Source: Prostheceraeus crozeri (taxonomy: Eukaryota > Platyhelminthes > Polycladida > Euryleptidae). Taken from it: a DNA stretch of 64,000 nucleotides. Below the pieces are notes generated by a model, which searched no databases, was not told where the DNA came from, and was given only the letters and a program-made list of their open reading frames with translations. Numbering within the stretch: the stretch's first letter is position 1; every line of letters starts with the position of its first letter. The DNA lies in contig CAJQUW010006373.1 in assembly GCA_907163375.1 (NCBI GenBank), forward strand, positions 248,001 to 312,000. The letters run 5' to 3'. The position numbers and the translations under genes were made by a program. Below are positions 10,947-23,523 of this stretch, in pieces.

Positions 10947-11786
10947 CATAGAGTACGGATATATAGGTAGAGTGTCGACTCAAAAAGTATCTGCATGCAG
11001 TGAAAATTCTTATATGGAGATATTCATATTTTGTGATGATAATGTTCCCGTGGTCCAAAAATTATTTGAGCAGTTTTAAGAAAATCAGAATTTTGCAACT
11101 TTGTATACTGCCGACATGGAAGCCCTCTTGTAAGTAGTATGAAACAAGTTGGATATCAAAAGGAATGAATATTTGCTAATAGGCATCCTAACTAAGCGGA
11201 AATTAATCTAATTTGCAAGGGAATTTCATGAGCCGCATTATAATGGAAGTCTTCATGAAAAAGTTGAGATCTTATTTTGCTGAATTTTCAAGTTTTATTT
11301 CACTTTTCACCGGCATGATTTTCTGATTGATTCACAAAATTTATGTTTCATTTCTTGAATCTTAATAGTGATGTGGACCCATTTACATCTTTCAAAGTTA
11401 ATTGAAATCACTGTCTTTGGTTATGTGATTTTGCTCTTCCAGTGACAGGTTCCTTGTGATATGATCACGCTTAAGAAAATATACTCTTGAGGTTGACCAC
11501 GAAAGTAATAGGAACTTACCGAATTGTTAATTTAACAAACATTACCTCTTCAAAGCTCTCATGACACGGAGGATCTGCAAAATACCGTCATTCCCTCTGC
11601 ATTACCATCATGATCAGTCAATTCCGTGGTAATTTCTTCAAAACTGCAAGAATTTTGCATATCTCATATTTGGCAACAATACCAATTGCATCCTCCTCGA
11701 GTTCATTTAATAGAGTCGAAAGTGCATACACATTGTGGATTTATTAAATGCTGAGTTATCACTCTACCTGATATACTTACTCAATG
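10947..11786. mobile_element. Non-autonomous DNA element (MITE-like), copy 2
   Basis: Second copy of the element at 6575-7243, in the same orientation. The left end CATAGAGTACGGATATATAG (10947-) is inverted at the right end as CACTCTACCTGATATACTTA...ATG (11760-11786). It carries about 180 bp around 11420-11605 absent from copy 1, so one copy has lost or gained an internal block. The copies are clearly diverged. No coding capacity. Confidence 0.7.
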
Positions 11787-12290
11787 AGCAATGGTGTATG
11801 AAGACATAAGATGACTGAAAGATTGTTAATTAACATGTTTATTTAATTTAGCTAAAATGTCATGCTTGATGCTAATGTTCTTATTGTTGATGTTGATTTA
11901 CATGGTGTCAGAAATTGGTTAGTATCACCTACACAGGGCCAGCTCATACACCCAAACAATGTAGGTCCTCTGGTCCTTTTCTCCTCCTTTTATGATCTTG
12001 TACATAACCAAACCAAACACGATGTCTATCTTTGTACCTACATGTACATGCATATATTCATTGATTGTTATCTGGAAATAAAACTAAAATATAAAGAAGA
12101 ATAAAGAATAATTCTATTCTATTCATACTAGCAAAATGTTCTTCTCGGATTTTTTACCGATAAATACGACGAGATCAAAAGAAAACAGAATGTTATGCAT
12201 GACAGAACATGTCTGACTCACTTTCGTAATACACGTTAAAATGCAGGTGATTAATATTGATATTTTCATGATCGTTTGCTCTATCTCATC
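11787..12290. other. Interval without recognised gene
   Basis: An 80-codon plus-strand frame at 11862-12104 has no recognisable domain and is judged non-coding. Otherwise AT-rich. Confidence 0.4.
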
Positions 12291-12291
12291 A

Positions 12292-12462
12292 AGTGTCCAA
12301 AGGAGGGATGGCAATTCAATCAAGAAAAAAACTGAAAATCGGGAAAACCGGGGTTTGAATGCATAAATTTGAAATATTAACATTAGACTAATTTCGTAAA
12401 AAAAACGGAAAATTGCCATCTCTAGTGCAAGGTCACCCCATCCCGGGGTGACTTTGGACACT
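12292..12462. repeat. Composite inverted repeat with a strong terminal hairpin
   Basis: Outer arms AGTGTCCAAAG (12292-12302) and CTTTGGACACT (12452-12462). Inner arms AGGGATGGCAATT (12304-12316) and AATTGCCATCTCT (12411-12423). A perfect 8-bp hairpin GTCACCCC/GGGGTGAC sits at 12432-12452. The nested arms look like one small element inserted into another, or a MITE that lost part of one arm. Confidence 0.6.
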
Positions 12463-12828
12463 GAGGTTTTTCGAAAATATCTACTTTAATAAATGTATGC
12501 TGATAGAAAATCTTCGTAAACATATTGTACTACCACAGATGCAACTTATGATGTCAATTGTTTACACATTTTCTGGTTTAAAGTAATATACATGTAAAAT
12601 TTGAAGTAAACTTCAAAACTACATTAGGCCTAATAAAAACAATCCACAGTTATTTCATACTTTTGGAAAAACTGAAAGCAAAACGACGACGGTGTAGATT
12701 ATGTACGCATGCTGGATGATTATTGAAAGTCAATCATTCAGCGAATCGAAAGAAGATTCAACCGTTTTCCATACGACCAGCTTTCAAATAAAACACCCGC
12801 TGATCCGACATTCATTTAAAAACTCAAA

Positions 12829-13250
12829 ATGAGATTTGTCATTTTTATGATTATGATTGCACTTTTATGGCAGACATCTTCCAGAGCAGGCAAAAATACG
12901 ACATTCCTCGTAACCAGTAACTTGCCCAAATGGCTGTTAAAGATGGTGAAAACGTCATAACAATCGATGTTTTTGTTGCAGATAAATAAACAGAATGTCC
13001 TGATCACAAAATGATTTTCACAAAATTTATAATCGATGCAACACATTTTTTTGACTTTGTGAATAAAGCAGCAGATAATGGCTATGAGATGGACAATTCT
13101 TATTTCAACTTCTATTCGACTTCTTACTTCTATTGTACCGACAAGACGGCTTCCGTATTACCTACGTGTGTGATGTATTTCGGTCATTCATGGTTATTGT
13201 TTCAGTTTCTAGCTCGCCATTTCAGCTCGTGTTATCAGAACCAAATGTGA
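12829..13250 (+). pseudogene. Decayed secreted-protein-like gene fragment, copy A
   Basis: ATG at 12829 opens a typical signal peptide: MRF, then a hydrophobic VIFMIMIALLW core, then TSSRAG. It continues as GKNTTFLVTSNLP before a stop. Two other frames then carry AVKDGENVITIDVFVADK and, after another stop, CPDHKMIFTKFIIDATHF onward to about 13205. The same peptides recur in copies B and C, which supports a once-coding ancestor. The upstream GATCCGACATTCATTT is also shared with copy C, so homology includes the 5' flank. Protein family unknown. It has at least one frameshift and one stop. Confidence 0.5.
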
Positions 13251-13689
13251 TCTGCATAAATCGGTTCAGTATCTATTCAACAAGAGTTCAATTTTTCAGT
13301 ATCTAGTTCAACCGACAGACTTATCCATAGAAATCCGATTTTTCGCTTTGCTCAAGTTAGTGGGATTACAATAGACAACAGCTGTTTTCAAAGTTTTCAA
13401 GGCAGAACAAAGTATCGGGACTCCCTCGATAAACATTTATTGGTCGATCATAAAAGACAGTAAAAAAAGACAGGACCTTCGGCATCCATCTCATTCTGTA
13501 AGTCAATGTAAACTGCACGGTCGATGCACAGTCAGGATACCATTTTCTGCCTTGAACACTTTGAAAACATGGCTAACCTCTGTCGCCGCTTGGTCAACTA
13601 CGTCAATAGCTGTTTGTTGAAGGCATTTAATTTCAACAAGTGAGAGACCGATCTACGTCAATGTTGCTAGAACGTTGCTAGAAGAATCA

Positions 13690-13855
13690 AAGCGTGCTGC
13701 ACCTATAATAAATTCTGTGAATATCATTTTGTGATCAGGACAGTCTGTTTGTTTCTCAGCGACAAAAACATCGGTTGTCATAACGTTTTCATTATTTTTA
13801 GCAGCAAATAGGTCAAGATACCGGTTGCGAGGAATGTCGTGTGTAGAAATGAAAC
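13690..13855 (-). pseudogene. Secreted-protein-like gene fragment, copy B (inverted relative to copy A)
   Basis: The minus strand reads ENVMTTDVFVAEKQTDCPDHK then MIFTEFIIGAARF, clearly related to copy A at 12890-13060. It lacks the signal peptide region. Copies A and B face each other. A further short inverted match (TTTTCAAAG..TTCAAGGCAGAA) lies at about 13388 and 13548, so the two may be arms of one old foldback duplication with its centre near 13470. Confidence 0.5.
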
Positions 13856-13860
13856 TTCTA

Positions 13861-16800
13861 TGTCTACAAAATTCTAATCGACATTATGGAAATTAATGAT
13901 TTAGGAATGGTAATAGCACAGTATACAGGGCGTTCACGCTATTTCCGCCGCTAATACTAAATCAAAAATTCAGGCTAACCAGGCCACTAATTCAACATAA
14001 ATGTCTATGTATATAAAATTTCATTTATATTCATTCATATAACGTTAGCAATCTTATTTCATTTATTTCTTTGGTTTAATGGTGTACTGTATGAAAATGA
14101 AATTATAATGAATTATCCAGGATATAGTAAAGAGATTGCCAAGATTGTTTCATATGCTATACATGTATCTTACGACAACTTGAGCAAGCACGTCTACGTT
14201 ATACAGAGGAGCTTCTTTATTATGAAGCGATTCTTCCTGAACAATTGGAAGAATCTGTTTCTCAAAACCCTCTCCGTGCTTCCAAAAAGACGTGGTAGTA
14301 ATGTACGGATAGCCAGCACCTTCTCAAGATACTGCACGATTACTGGCACTTTCATTTCGTTTCATTTTTTACTCATCACTCATCAGATCTAGTCTATATG
14401 TGTCGGTGTATGAATATACAAATCTAGCATATATGTTACTCAAAGACTAATTCAATGCCTTCATTCCCAGAACATCTGAATTGCGCCTGTAAACTGTACC
14501 GATTATAAACTGAAAAATGTACTGTCTCTTCGTTTTTTCACTGATAAAAACTGTCTAGTTACCTAAGCGAGTAAGTGTAATAAATCTAGACATATTTTCT
14601 AACGAAAGAATGAAAACCAAAAAAATGTGAGATGCGCCCTTGAATATAAGCCGTATGAATTACGGCTCTTAGAAAATAAGAGACACGTCTACCATCCAAA
14701 GGAATACGGTGCTCTAAAATCATGAAATAAATGCATCTAATTTCTCACAATGCATTGAATCAAATGCGGACGATCGATTTCAAATAATGTTATTGCCACT
14801 GAATCTGAAGATGAAGTCGGAAGGAACAATGATAGGACCATAGACATCGGTTAGGATATCTATGGATAAGACATTCATTTTTGAGAGGACATCTATTATT
14901 CTTTCTTTCTATCTGCTGAAGATATCTTACTCATGCTAGGGTGTTTTAATGAATATATTTCGAGTATGACCTTGAACAGCTGCTTTCAATTTTTTTTAAA
15001 TAGGCATGCACTTTTGACGACCAATGCATATCATGTTGCTAAAGAAATCGTATTCTTGCTAAAGCACTTATATACTCACTAGGAATTTTATCTTGTTAAC
15101 TTAGCATTCTAATTGGCTAATAAAACTATCTCTTATCTACATTCCGACCACCTGCGGACCTTGGTAATCTTATCTGTCAAGGCATATTAGCTTTGATAGT
15201 GGTGTGGTAATGTCTCTTCAATTACTTATGCCACTCATCAAAATAAGCCATTGCGCTGAAATAAATCATTTCATTATTTGCTAAGGAAGCCTTCAAGAAC
15301 TGTCTGAAAGTGATTGTCATTAGTAAGTGCTAGTTGTCTATCCTAAGTCATCATATCTAATCTGACATCTGTTACTCGGCATTTTTGTTTTATGTAATGT
15401 CCTCTATGATACCAGCTCTGAATTATCTAGCATTCGATATTACATCTGATCTAACTAAAATTTTGATGTTTTTATTGGGCCTGAGATACTTCATTCGAAC
15501 CCCAAACATGATCGTGCTCAATAGCCCTGTCCTCTAGGCCCAAATCATGAGTTAAGCATGTAGAATTCACACCATGTAGCAAGACTGTTTCCGTAAACCT
15601 ATCTAAGGAAGACATTAATTGTATGTCCTAAATTAATCTAGTTGATAAAATGATATGTATTCACAAATTGATAATTTCCTTAACAAGTTGTTAACAAGTT
15701 AACAAGTTGTGTTAACAAGTTATCTAGTTGATAAAATGATATGTATTCACTAATTGATAATTTCCTTAACAAGAACTTCGGGACAGCTATTTGAACCTCG
15801 AAATACGTATGCCTACGCAGGCCTATAGCCGAAGCTCTCAAATAACTAATAATAATTGAATGTTCAATGTTAATTGAAAATTCAATGTTATTGAAAAGCC
15901 ACGAATTTGTTTACAGCAAAATATTTTTATAGCATTAGGCGTGTAAACATCTGGCTTGAATATCATTTGATTTTTATTTTATTGTTATATATTGATTAAT
16001 TTTTAGCTGTAATGCTTGCTGCTGTTTGTGTAGTTCTCACGCCTAGCGATCCCATTTTGGGAACATCAGATATATGTTCCTGCTAATGAAATTACTTGTG
16101 ATGCTATGAAGTGATGATTGGACACTAAATAATTTTTGACAAAAAGTATCACGTAAAGACGATCGCTTCAAGGTATCGGCGCATTACGGTTGATTGTCTT
16201 TATTTTGAAAAAGTTGATTATTTCGTCTGTCCTATCTGCTCATTAAGCACCTAACTTGTACAGATGGTTCTCATTCAATCAAAAGGCGTTTACTAGGCCT
16301 ACTTATTTTGAGGCACCGTTTTTCCTGTATGGCTATACTTGATAGCGAATAAGAATTAGAAGATAGGTGACAATACAAAATATCGAAGTCTTATTAATTG
16401 TTCAAGTTTTCGATGTCTCCGTCCTCCGTTATTTTACTTCCTATTGAGTTATGAGTCCAATTCATTCAATCCTGAAATCTGATAGTTCTTTACAGACAGT
16501 TGCGATCGAAGTTTATATCAGATTTCATTGATTGGCAATGCAATAGATATCGCCTTTAATCGGAAGGAGATATCCTCTTAGTAACCGTGGGCCGAATGTC
16601 CGAGTTTAAAAGTGATATTTCCCCGAGGATGAGAACAATATCTGTTCTATTTCATGCTGTAAATTGAGATTGAAATCAGCCTCATACCTAAAACATCCAT
16701 GCAAAATGAACCTCTACGGTAAAGAATATAGTCAGAAGCATGAAATACGATCATAATACTTGCATATAACAAACCTTCTATTCATACAAATAGTTGCAAG

Positions 16801-17071
16801 GTTATTTTAGTTGTGATGATTTTTTATGATTATTTTAGCTCCAAGCATTACTTTTGGAAAAAATGTTCATAGCGTCTATTTAAAGATGAAAATTATTGTC
16901 AATCCGAATTTCACTTACACTTCAAATTCTTATTTTCCTCAGAAATCAACGATTCGTATCAAATCAATTGGTTGAGTATTGAGGAATTCTACGCGTGACG
17001 TTTATACGTTATTTTGGCAGATACAACACATTTTTTGAACAATTAAGAATCCAAATTCTTAATTTCAGGTT
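13861..17071. other. Long AT-rich interval, no gene recognised
   Basis: A weak coding-like stretch at about 14170-14300 reads as a helical, charged peptide (RLRYTEELLYYEAILPEQ) but has no start, splice sites or known family. A duplicated segment lies at 15636-15771. Frames near 14108-14392 are not convincing. Confidence 0.4.
15636..15771. repeat. 85-bp-spaced direct duplication with TTAACAAG repeats between
   Basis: The segment ATCTAGTTGATAAAATGATA... at about 15636 recurs at about 15721 almost unchanged through TTCCTTAACAAG. The interval holds several copies of GTTAACAAGTT. Confidence 0.75.
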
Positions 17072-19095
17072 ATGAATTCCACAGATAGTGAAGAAGCAAT
17101 CATTGTTAGCTCGAAGACAAAGAAAAAGAATATTCGCAAGAGGTATAAACGAGACTATAGGAGAAGATTGGTCGCACCTCCTGCTGAAGATCATATTTTA
17201 GAATCTGATGAAGATTTTCTGATTTCAGTCACAAAGGGTGATGTTCTTCGTAGAGACTCATCCTGGTCAATGAATCAAAGAGAAGATTCCGTTTCCTTAC
17301 CATATTTAAATTCACCCGTAGTTGCAGTTGAAAATAGTAATTTGCAAAATGACGATGAAAGCGACTATGAAGACATGGTAGATAGGTTGAGTGATAGTAT
17401 GGACAATCCGTACAGCTTAATTGCTTCAGATGAATTTGACAGTGACAATGAGAAAGTGTCTCTTTGGGAAGATTTGTGAAAGACTGTCATTGAAACTGGA
17501 ATGACTGAAAACCAGACTAATGGAATATTAATGGTCCTCAAACGCCATAACGTAGCATCCGTACCATTAGACAGCAGGACATTGTTGAAAGTACCAGGAT
17601 TGGATCGTAGTGACTTTGTTTCAAAATCCGGGATGGAAATATAAAACTTTGGTTATGAAAATCAGATATTGCGCACTTTATCACGATAACCAGCATGTGT
17701 CACAGATTGCTTGACTTGTTTGTCTGTCAAGGACAACGTGGACGAATTACCGTTGTTCAAAAGTTCAAGTGTCACTGCTTGGCCTCTATTAGCAAAAATA
17801 AATAGCATCACTCCTTCTATAGTTTTCCTACTCTTCTCACTACAGGTATTTCCAAACCAATAGATAACGATTTCCTTAGTGAATCAATTTATGAAATGAA
17901 GAAAATGATGGAAAACGGTATTTATTTTCGCGACAGAAACATTAGAGTAGAATTTACCCATGTATGTGACACTCCAGCTCGCCATATGCTGAAAAACATA
18001 AAGTCGTTCAATTCTTACAATGGATGTGATTATTGTGAGATGAAAGGGGTTTACGATGGTAAACGAATGACATGGCCATGTGTTACTGGTGGTAGGTTAA
18101 GGCCAAATACCAGCTTTCGGGAAAGAAGACAAGTGGAACACCATAAAGAAGGATCACATTCTCCATTTGAAAGTTTGAAATGTGACATGATAAATGATTT
18201 CCCTTATGATTTTATGCATTTAGGATCAGGCATAGTGCTCAAGCTTATGCTGTGGATCACTTCTGGTCCTAGAAAAGCGGGGGAACGTGTTAGATATCGC
18301 ATGTCTGCCTCAAATATACGTATTCTCAATGATAGATTAGTTGCACTAAGAAAATGCATCCCAAATTGCTTCGCCCAACGTCCAAGATCCATCAAAGAGT
18401 TGCAGCGGTATAAAGCAACGGAACTACGACAGCTTTTGTTGTATACTTCTAAAGTATTGCTGAAAGATATCATGACCTCGAAAGACCACTACGTGCATCT
18501 TTGCACCTTAAATGTCGGATGCGCCCTTTTGGTTGACCCTGACAAAGCTAGGCTAGAAAATCGTCTTGCACATGATCTTCTACAACAATTTGTTTCAAAA
18601 TCTCAACGGCTGTATGGAAACGCATTCATGGTGTATAACATACATTCGCTTCTGCATCTCGCACAAACAGCGGAAGTTCATGGCAGTTTGGATTCAGTGT
18701 CAGCTTATGCATTCGAAAGCAAGTTAGGTCAGTTGAAAAGAAGTGTTCGATCGCCTTTCCATCCATTGGTTTCCATGGTAAATAGTGTCATACGGCAACA
18801 GGAAGTAGGATCTGATGTCACACTAAGTAAGTGCGGAACAAATATCTACGTGAAATATCCTAACAATGTATATGTGGACGTAGCAGCCCATGTTTGTTAT
18901 GAGGTGATTTCAGTCGAAGCAGATGTAGTCCGTGTAAAGAAGTATTTAGGACACACTCCTTTCTTTAACAAACCAGTTTCCTCATACAAAATAGGATGCT
19001 ACAAAGTCGATACGTCCATTTACATTTATGAAGCAGTTACAGTTGATTACATCAAATCTATAAGGCGTGGTATAAAATTGATCTCTCACATATGA
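17072..19095 (+). pseudogene. Transposase pseudogene, CACTA/Transposase_21-like
   Basis: The N-terminal part (17072-17479) is basic then acidic (KKKNIRKRYKRDYRRR, DDESDYEDMVDRL). The same frame continues past TGA 17477-17479 with NQTNGILMVLKRHN, DSRTLLKVPG and, after two further in-frame TAA stops, VDELPLFKSSS and AWPLLAKIN. After a frameshift near 17845 a 399-codon frame (from 17896) gives THVCDTPARHMLKNIK, YNGCDYCEMKG, DFPYDFMHLGSGIVLKLM, KATELRQLLLYTS, YNIHSLLHL and SAYAFESKLGQLKRSVR. These match the animal transposases related to plant CACTA TNP2 (DAPARAF..GCDRC..FPLDYMHL..VYNVH.L). It would cut and paste its element. Exons downstream on the same strand belong to the accompanying gene. 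Confidence 0.75.
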
Positions 19096-20861
19096 CTAGT
19101 ATGGCAATGGATTGTTTTTCTGTGTTCATGGCTATGCTTCATAACGATAGTTTTTAACTTCAGGCTCAACATGAAGAAGAGTGTTCTAGTGTTAGACAGG
19201 TAAGCTTATAATAGTTGTTCATGTGATTGATTCTTTTCTTACATCCTAACATTTTTCAATCACCAGCTTGAAAGTGATGGAAATCAGGAAAAGCGAAAGT
19301 GGCCCTACACCTTAGATAAGCAACCAAGATTTTATGGTGTTCCTACGATTTTCAAGTCGGTAAGTTTTTTTACTTCAAGTTCACCCCAGGCACAGCCATG
19401 CACCCAAAACAAAGCCTGAGGTTAGATATATCATCGGCCTATTTCCCTGAATTTTAAATGTTTTGTATATTGTAACATTCAAATAAAAGGAACTAAATCA
19501 TGCTTATTCAATTGCCGATAGGTAAACTTGATGAAGTTACTTTATTTTCCTGGTGGCGAGCGATACCTATGTTGGCCCTAAATTTTTGTGATACTGTTAA
19601 TTAATCAATCACATATTCATTCATCAGTTAAATTTATAAAGTATATTCCCTACAGATGGAAAATCGGGATAAAGAAAATTCTAAGCGCAGAAGAATTCAA
19701 ACTCAGCCTTTTTGGGACACATCATTACCTTCAACAACTGCGTACGAACAAAAGGTAAGCGGAATAATCTACCTAGAAAAATATCTAAAAATAGACTATC
19801 TACATTACTTCAGTTTATCAAGAGACCTAAAAATCCCTACATTCAATTCACCAAAACTATGATTATTCAAAAACAAAATATATATTAATATTAATGAGGA
19901 TTGCAATGTGTTAAGTAACTTAAGTTATGATCATTTGTTTGATCATGTTTATAATAAAACACGATATTAAACCAATAGAATCTCTTCCTTCTTTTAGCCG
20001 TCTTGGAGCCTTAATCAAACTCGCCTCTTTGCCGAACTTCAGTTCGTGGATGAGGATGCCGGGCAAGATAAAAGGGGTATTTCCGGACGAGAAAAGTGCA
20101 GATAAATTTCACGATTCTTTTATCGGATCAAAGGCAACTTCAAGTGAACCCGAATGCGAACATGTGAGCGATGAAGCTATAGGATCGGAAGAAAGTGATA
20201 CCGGTAACGATAACCGTTCAGACAACGGTAAGTTCATACCTTACGTAAACACATCATTAAGACTAGGGGTGTTCCGAATAGTGGTTTTCATATTCGGTCG
20301 AATACCGAATATTCGGCCATATGGCGCTGACTATTCGGCCGAAGAGTTGAACCATCATCGAGATCATGTCGTATCTGATGTAATCAATTCAGGGGTATCT
20401 ATGGCTCTGTGTTTTCATGTCAGCTGTACAGTAGCTACACAATTTGTTTTTCAAAATTACATTACAAATATCAATGCAATTTGTTGCACAAGACGTTGTC
20501 ATGTCAGAATGCAATTAAGAAGTAAATGAATTTCGTGTCTATCTAAAAACGGGACATATGTAGACTAAGTAAGTTGGAAAGGAATGATTACTTGAAGAGG
20601 TAGCTGGTTAAACAACTCTGAACTGAAGTGAAACGCTTGAGGTAGCAACACCACCATCAAGCGTTTACTCCAAAGTCCGGCTTCTACCAAAGCGTGGCGA
20701 GCAGCTACTGCTTCTCCACTACAATTTAAGATATAGGAAATGACTGTTGCATGGGATATTTGTTTTTGTTCATTGTACCAGTAAACATGTTTTAAAGAGA
20801 TATATTTTTATCTATGATTCTTTTAACATATATGCACATATGTACTATGCATGTATACCTA

Positions 20862-21552
20862 CTCAAAAAAGTTAAGAGTCACTTTCAGAAGCTAAGTATT
20901 TTCCGAAACAAATTGCCACATAATGAATAAACAAGGAATAAATAAATCAATATCAGATGTTACAAATGACATATGACATGACAATGGCATTGATGATCAA
21001 TAGCTTCATGAAAAGTGTTCAGATCTCTGATGGTAGACACACATTTGTGACACATCCGATGGTAATCACATTTGTCGGCGGGTTTCACTCTACCGGCGCT
21101 GCGGCCTTGTGGTAGAGTGTTCGCTCTGGGTCCGGGAGACCTTGGTTCGAACTTTGGTCGGGTCAAACCTAAGACTTTTAAAATAGGTGCACTCTGCGTT
21201 CTTGCACTCAGCACAAAAAGAATGAGGGTGGGATAAATGGAACTCGGCCACATGGAAGAGCGGTATTTCACCGAATGTGCTTCCGAGTATAAACAAGGAA
21301 CATTTATTTTTTTTTTTTTGGCTTTGATTTTTTGCTAGATGAATCCCGAACCTGTATCGCATAGGCCTACCATTGAATTTGGGAATATTTTGATATAAGT
21401 GGATAACCCTGCTTCAACTACTTGAAGTGTACGAATTATTACCTATTGCTTAATATTCCCAAATGTATAGACACTCTGTTCTCATGAGTGGCCGCAGCGT
21501 TATCTGAATTAATTTAAAACTTACTTTACAGGTGACCCTTAACTTTTTTGAG
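20862..21552. mobile_element. Tc1/mariner-like non-autonomous element nested in the hAT-like element
   Basis: Terminal inverted repeats CTCAAAAAAGTTAAGAGTCA (left) and its complement ...CCCTTAACTTTTTTGAG (right), each bordered by TA (20860-20861, 21553-21554). There is no transposase frame. A SINE lies inside. Confidence 0.8.
21093..21316 (+). mobile_element. tRNA-derived SINE
   Basis: A box TGTGGTAGAGTG (21108-21119) and B box GGTTCGAACTT (21144-21154) at tRNA spacing form the head. They are followed by a ~150-bp body (GGGTCAAACCTAAGACTTTT, GGCCACATGGAAGAG, AGTATAAACAAGGAACATT) and a T-rich 3' run at about 21305-21320. This is the layout of Pol III SINEs seen in many marine invertebrates. 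The partner LINE cannot be named from the tail. Confidence 0.8.
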
Positions 21553-22106
21553 TAGTATACGTGTATTTCCATCTCATTGATACGTAGATAAAGATCTTGA
21601 AAACAAGCCTAGGCTACACTGCGTGTTCTACGTGAAAATGATGTATTGACTAAATATCCAAATCAAACTAATCGAAATCCAGTAATTCAGAAAAATTCAA
21701 TTAAATCGAGTTTTGTATTTGTCAACTATTCTGCCAAATATGCGGCCGAATGCCGAATATCTCAAAAATCGTCATTATTCGGCCGAATATTCCATCCCTA
21801 ATTAAGACATACCTGTGTAGTCTTCCGATTTTCCCGGTAGTTGTACGATTTTTCGGGGGTTTTCGTAAAATTGTACGATTATACGATTTTTCGTTAAAAT
21901 CGTAGACATTCCGGTTAGTAGCCGGTAGACATATAAACATGTAACTCATTACATTTTTTTATTCCAAATGATGCTATGATCCGTCTATCCTGACTTAGGT
22001 GACTGTGCTTTTATTTGCAGAAGCTGAAAGTCCAAAAGTTGAATCCTTCGAAGATAAAATATTACGACGCCTTGATTGTCTGCAGAAACAAATGTCTGGA
22101 ATGATA

Positions 22107-23412
22107 GTAAGTTAGACTGCAATTCATGAGTAAGATGTAAGAATCCGGAAGGCCTGCAGCTCAGCTCATTATCAGACTGATGTAGAAACAAAATCATTTC
22201 TTTTCATATGATAGGGGGAAAATTGATAGAAAATGAGCCATAAAGATATTTTGTTGACATATAATACACATATACCTCATTGATTTTGTTGAAGAGCGTC
22301 CAAACGTTGAGTTGTTCAATTTCATTATTTAAAAAACACAATTTATGTGCTGAGAATTTTACTAAGAAATATACAAGTTAAAAGCAAAATAGGAGATACA
22401 TTTTGGCCTGTAATTTCATACTATTATGTTTACTGTCGGGTAAACGAAATCTCGGAAGCATAAATTCTTACATCAATTTAATGGTGCGTAGAGGTACAGG
22501 AAAAAAGTTGATAATGTATGCGTGTAACTGAGCAAACCAATAACTATTATGCAGCTTAAAGTAACCATTTTCAGGATGTGTAGCGATAATCTTTTAGAAA
22601 TAATCCTTAAGTTTCTTATTTTCAATGATATGACAATTTGTTACTGATCAATCTTAAAATGTCAAAAATGTTTGCAATACATGTAGCTTTAAATACATGG
22701 ATGTTTGGTAACAGAAACGATATTTTAACACGAACGCTGATCAGTGCACTAGTTATGTAGATAAATATCATAAGAACTGGTAGATATTCGTAAACTTACT
22801 AAAACCTAATTACATATATTGCCACTGTGTGTATTGAAGGATTTCAGAAGCAGTTGTGTTATTCATCGGCGTTTGTCATTTACATATATGTACATTGATA
22901 GTAATAAAATACCGTTGGAGATGACAATGGCGAAGACATCAAAATTTACCCATATCCTGGGAGTTAACTTATTAGTCTTCAATATGCATCCCATTTCCTT
23001 ACTATTGACCTTCCGGGATTTTCTGCCTACCCAAAGTCGAGCCCTGATAACCGAAGATGGCCAACTTCGAGCCCGGGATTTTCTGACCACCACAAACATA
23101 GACAACCATGTTTTCAGCTGCAGCAACAAAATGACCAATATCTTTTGCATTTCTTTCAGACATTCCTTGACAAATTTGTAGTTAAATCATAGAACATTTA
23201 ATCGTAGATGCAATACATGGATACATGGGAAGTTAGCCGTGATTAAGTGTCTCCATGGTATATGTGTTCAAAGTGAGAAAGCGATTTAAATTGTAAAACG
23301 CAGTACTTAAACCCCACAATTTTTGATGAAATATCAAATTCATTTTTGAAATATTATTTCTGTTTTGGCGGAAATCCGAACTGTAGTTAATATATGTATC
23401 CTTTATCTACAG
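22107..23412. other. Intron without recognised element
   Basis: AT-rich. A CGGGATTTTCTG motif occurs twice near 23010-23080, in a small local duplication. No coding frame with a known domain. Confidence 0.45.
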
Positions 23413-23523
23413 GAGTCATTGCATGGAGCAATTTCCGGTGAATCTGCCCAGAAAATATCGCCAACGGCAGCTTCTGAAATTCTTAAGGAAGCATTTCAGT
23501 GTCCAGTCTCAAATGTCACAGAA

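Larger units (their letters stand above)
20264..21800. mobile_element. hAT-like non-autonomous element in an intron
   Basis: Flanked by a perfect 8-bp target duplication ATTAAGAC (20256-20263 and 21801-21808), the hallmark of hAT insertion. The ends are TAGGGGTG...(left) and ...CATCCCTA (right), with inverted ATATTCGGCCGAATA-type motifs near both ends. No transposase inside. It contains the mariner-like element at 20862-21552. Confidence 0.85.

Noticed and set aside
21090-21362. Minus-strand frames over the SINE
   Set aside because: Antisense reading of SINE body sequence; no coding signature.
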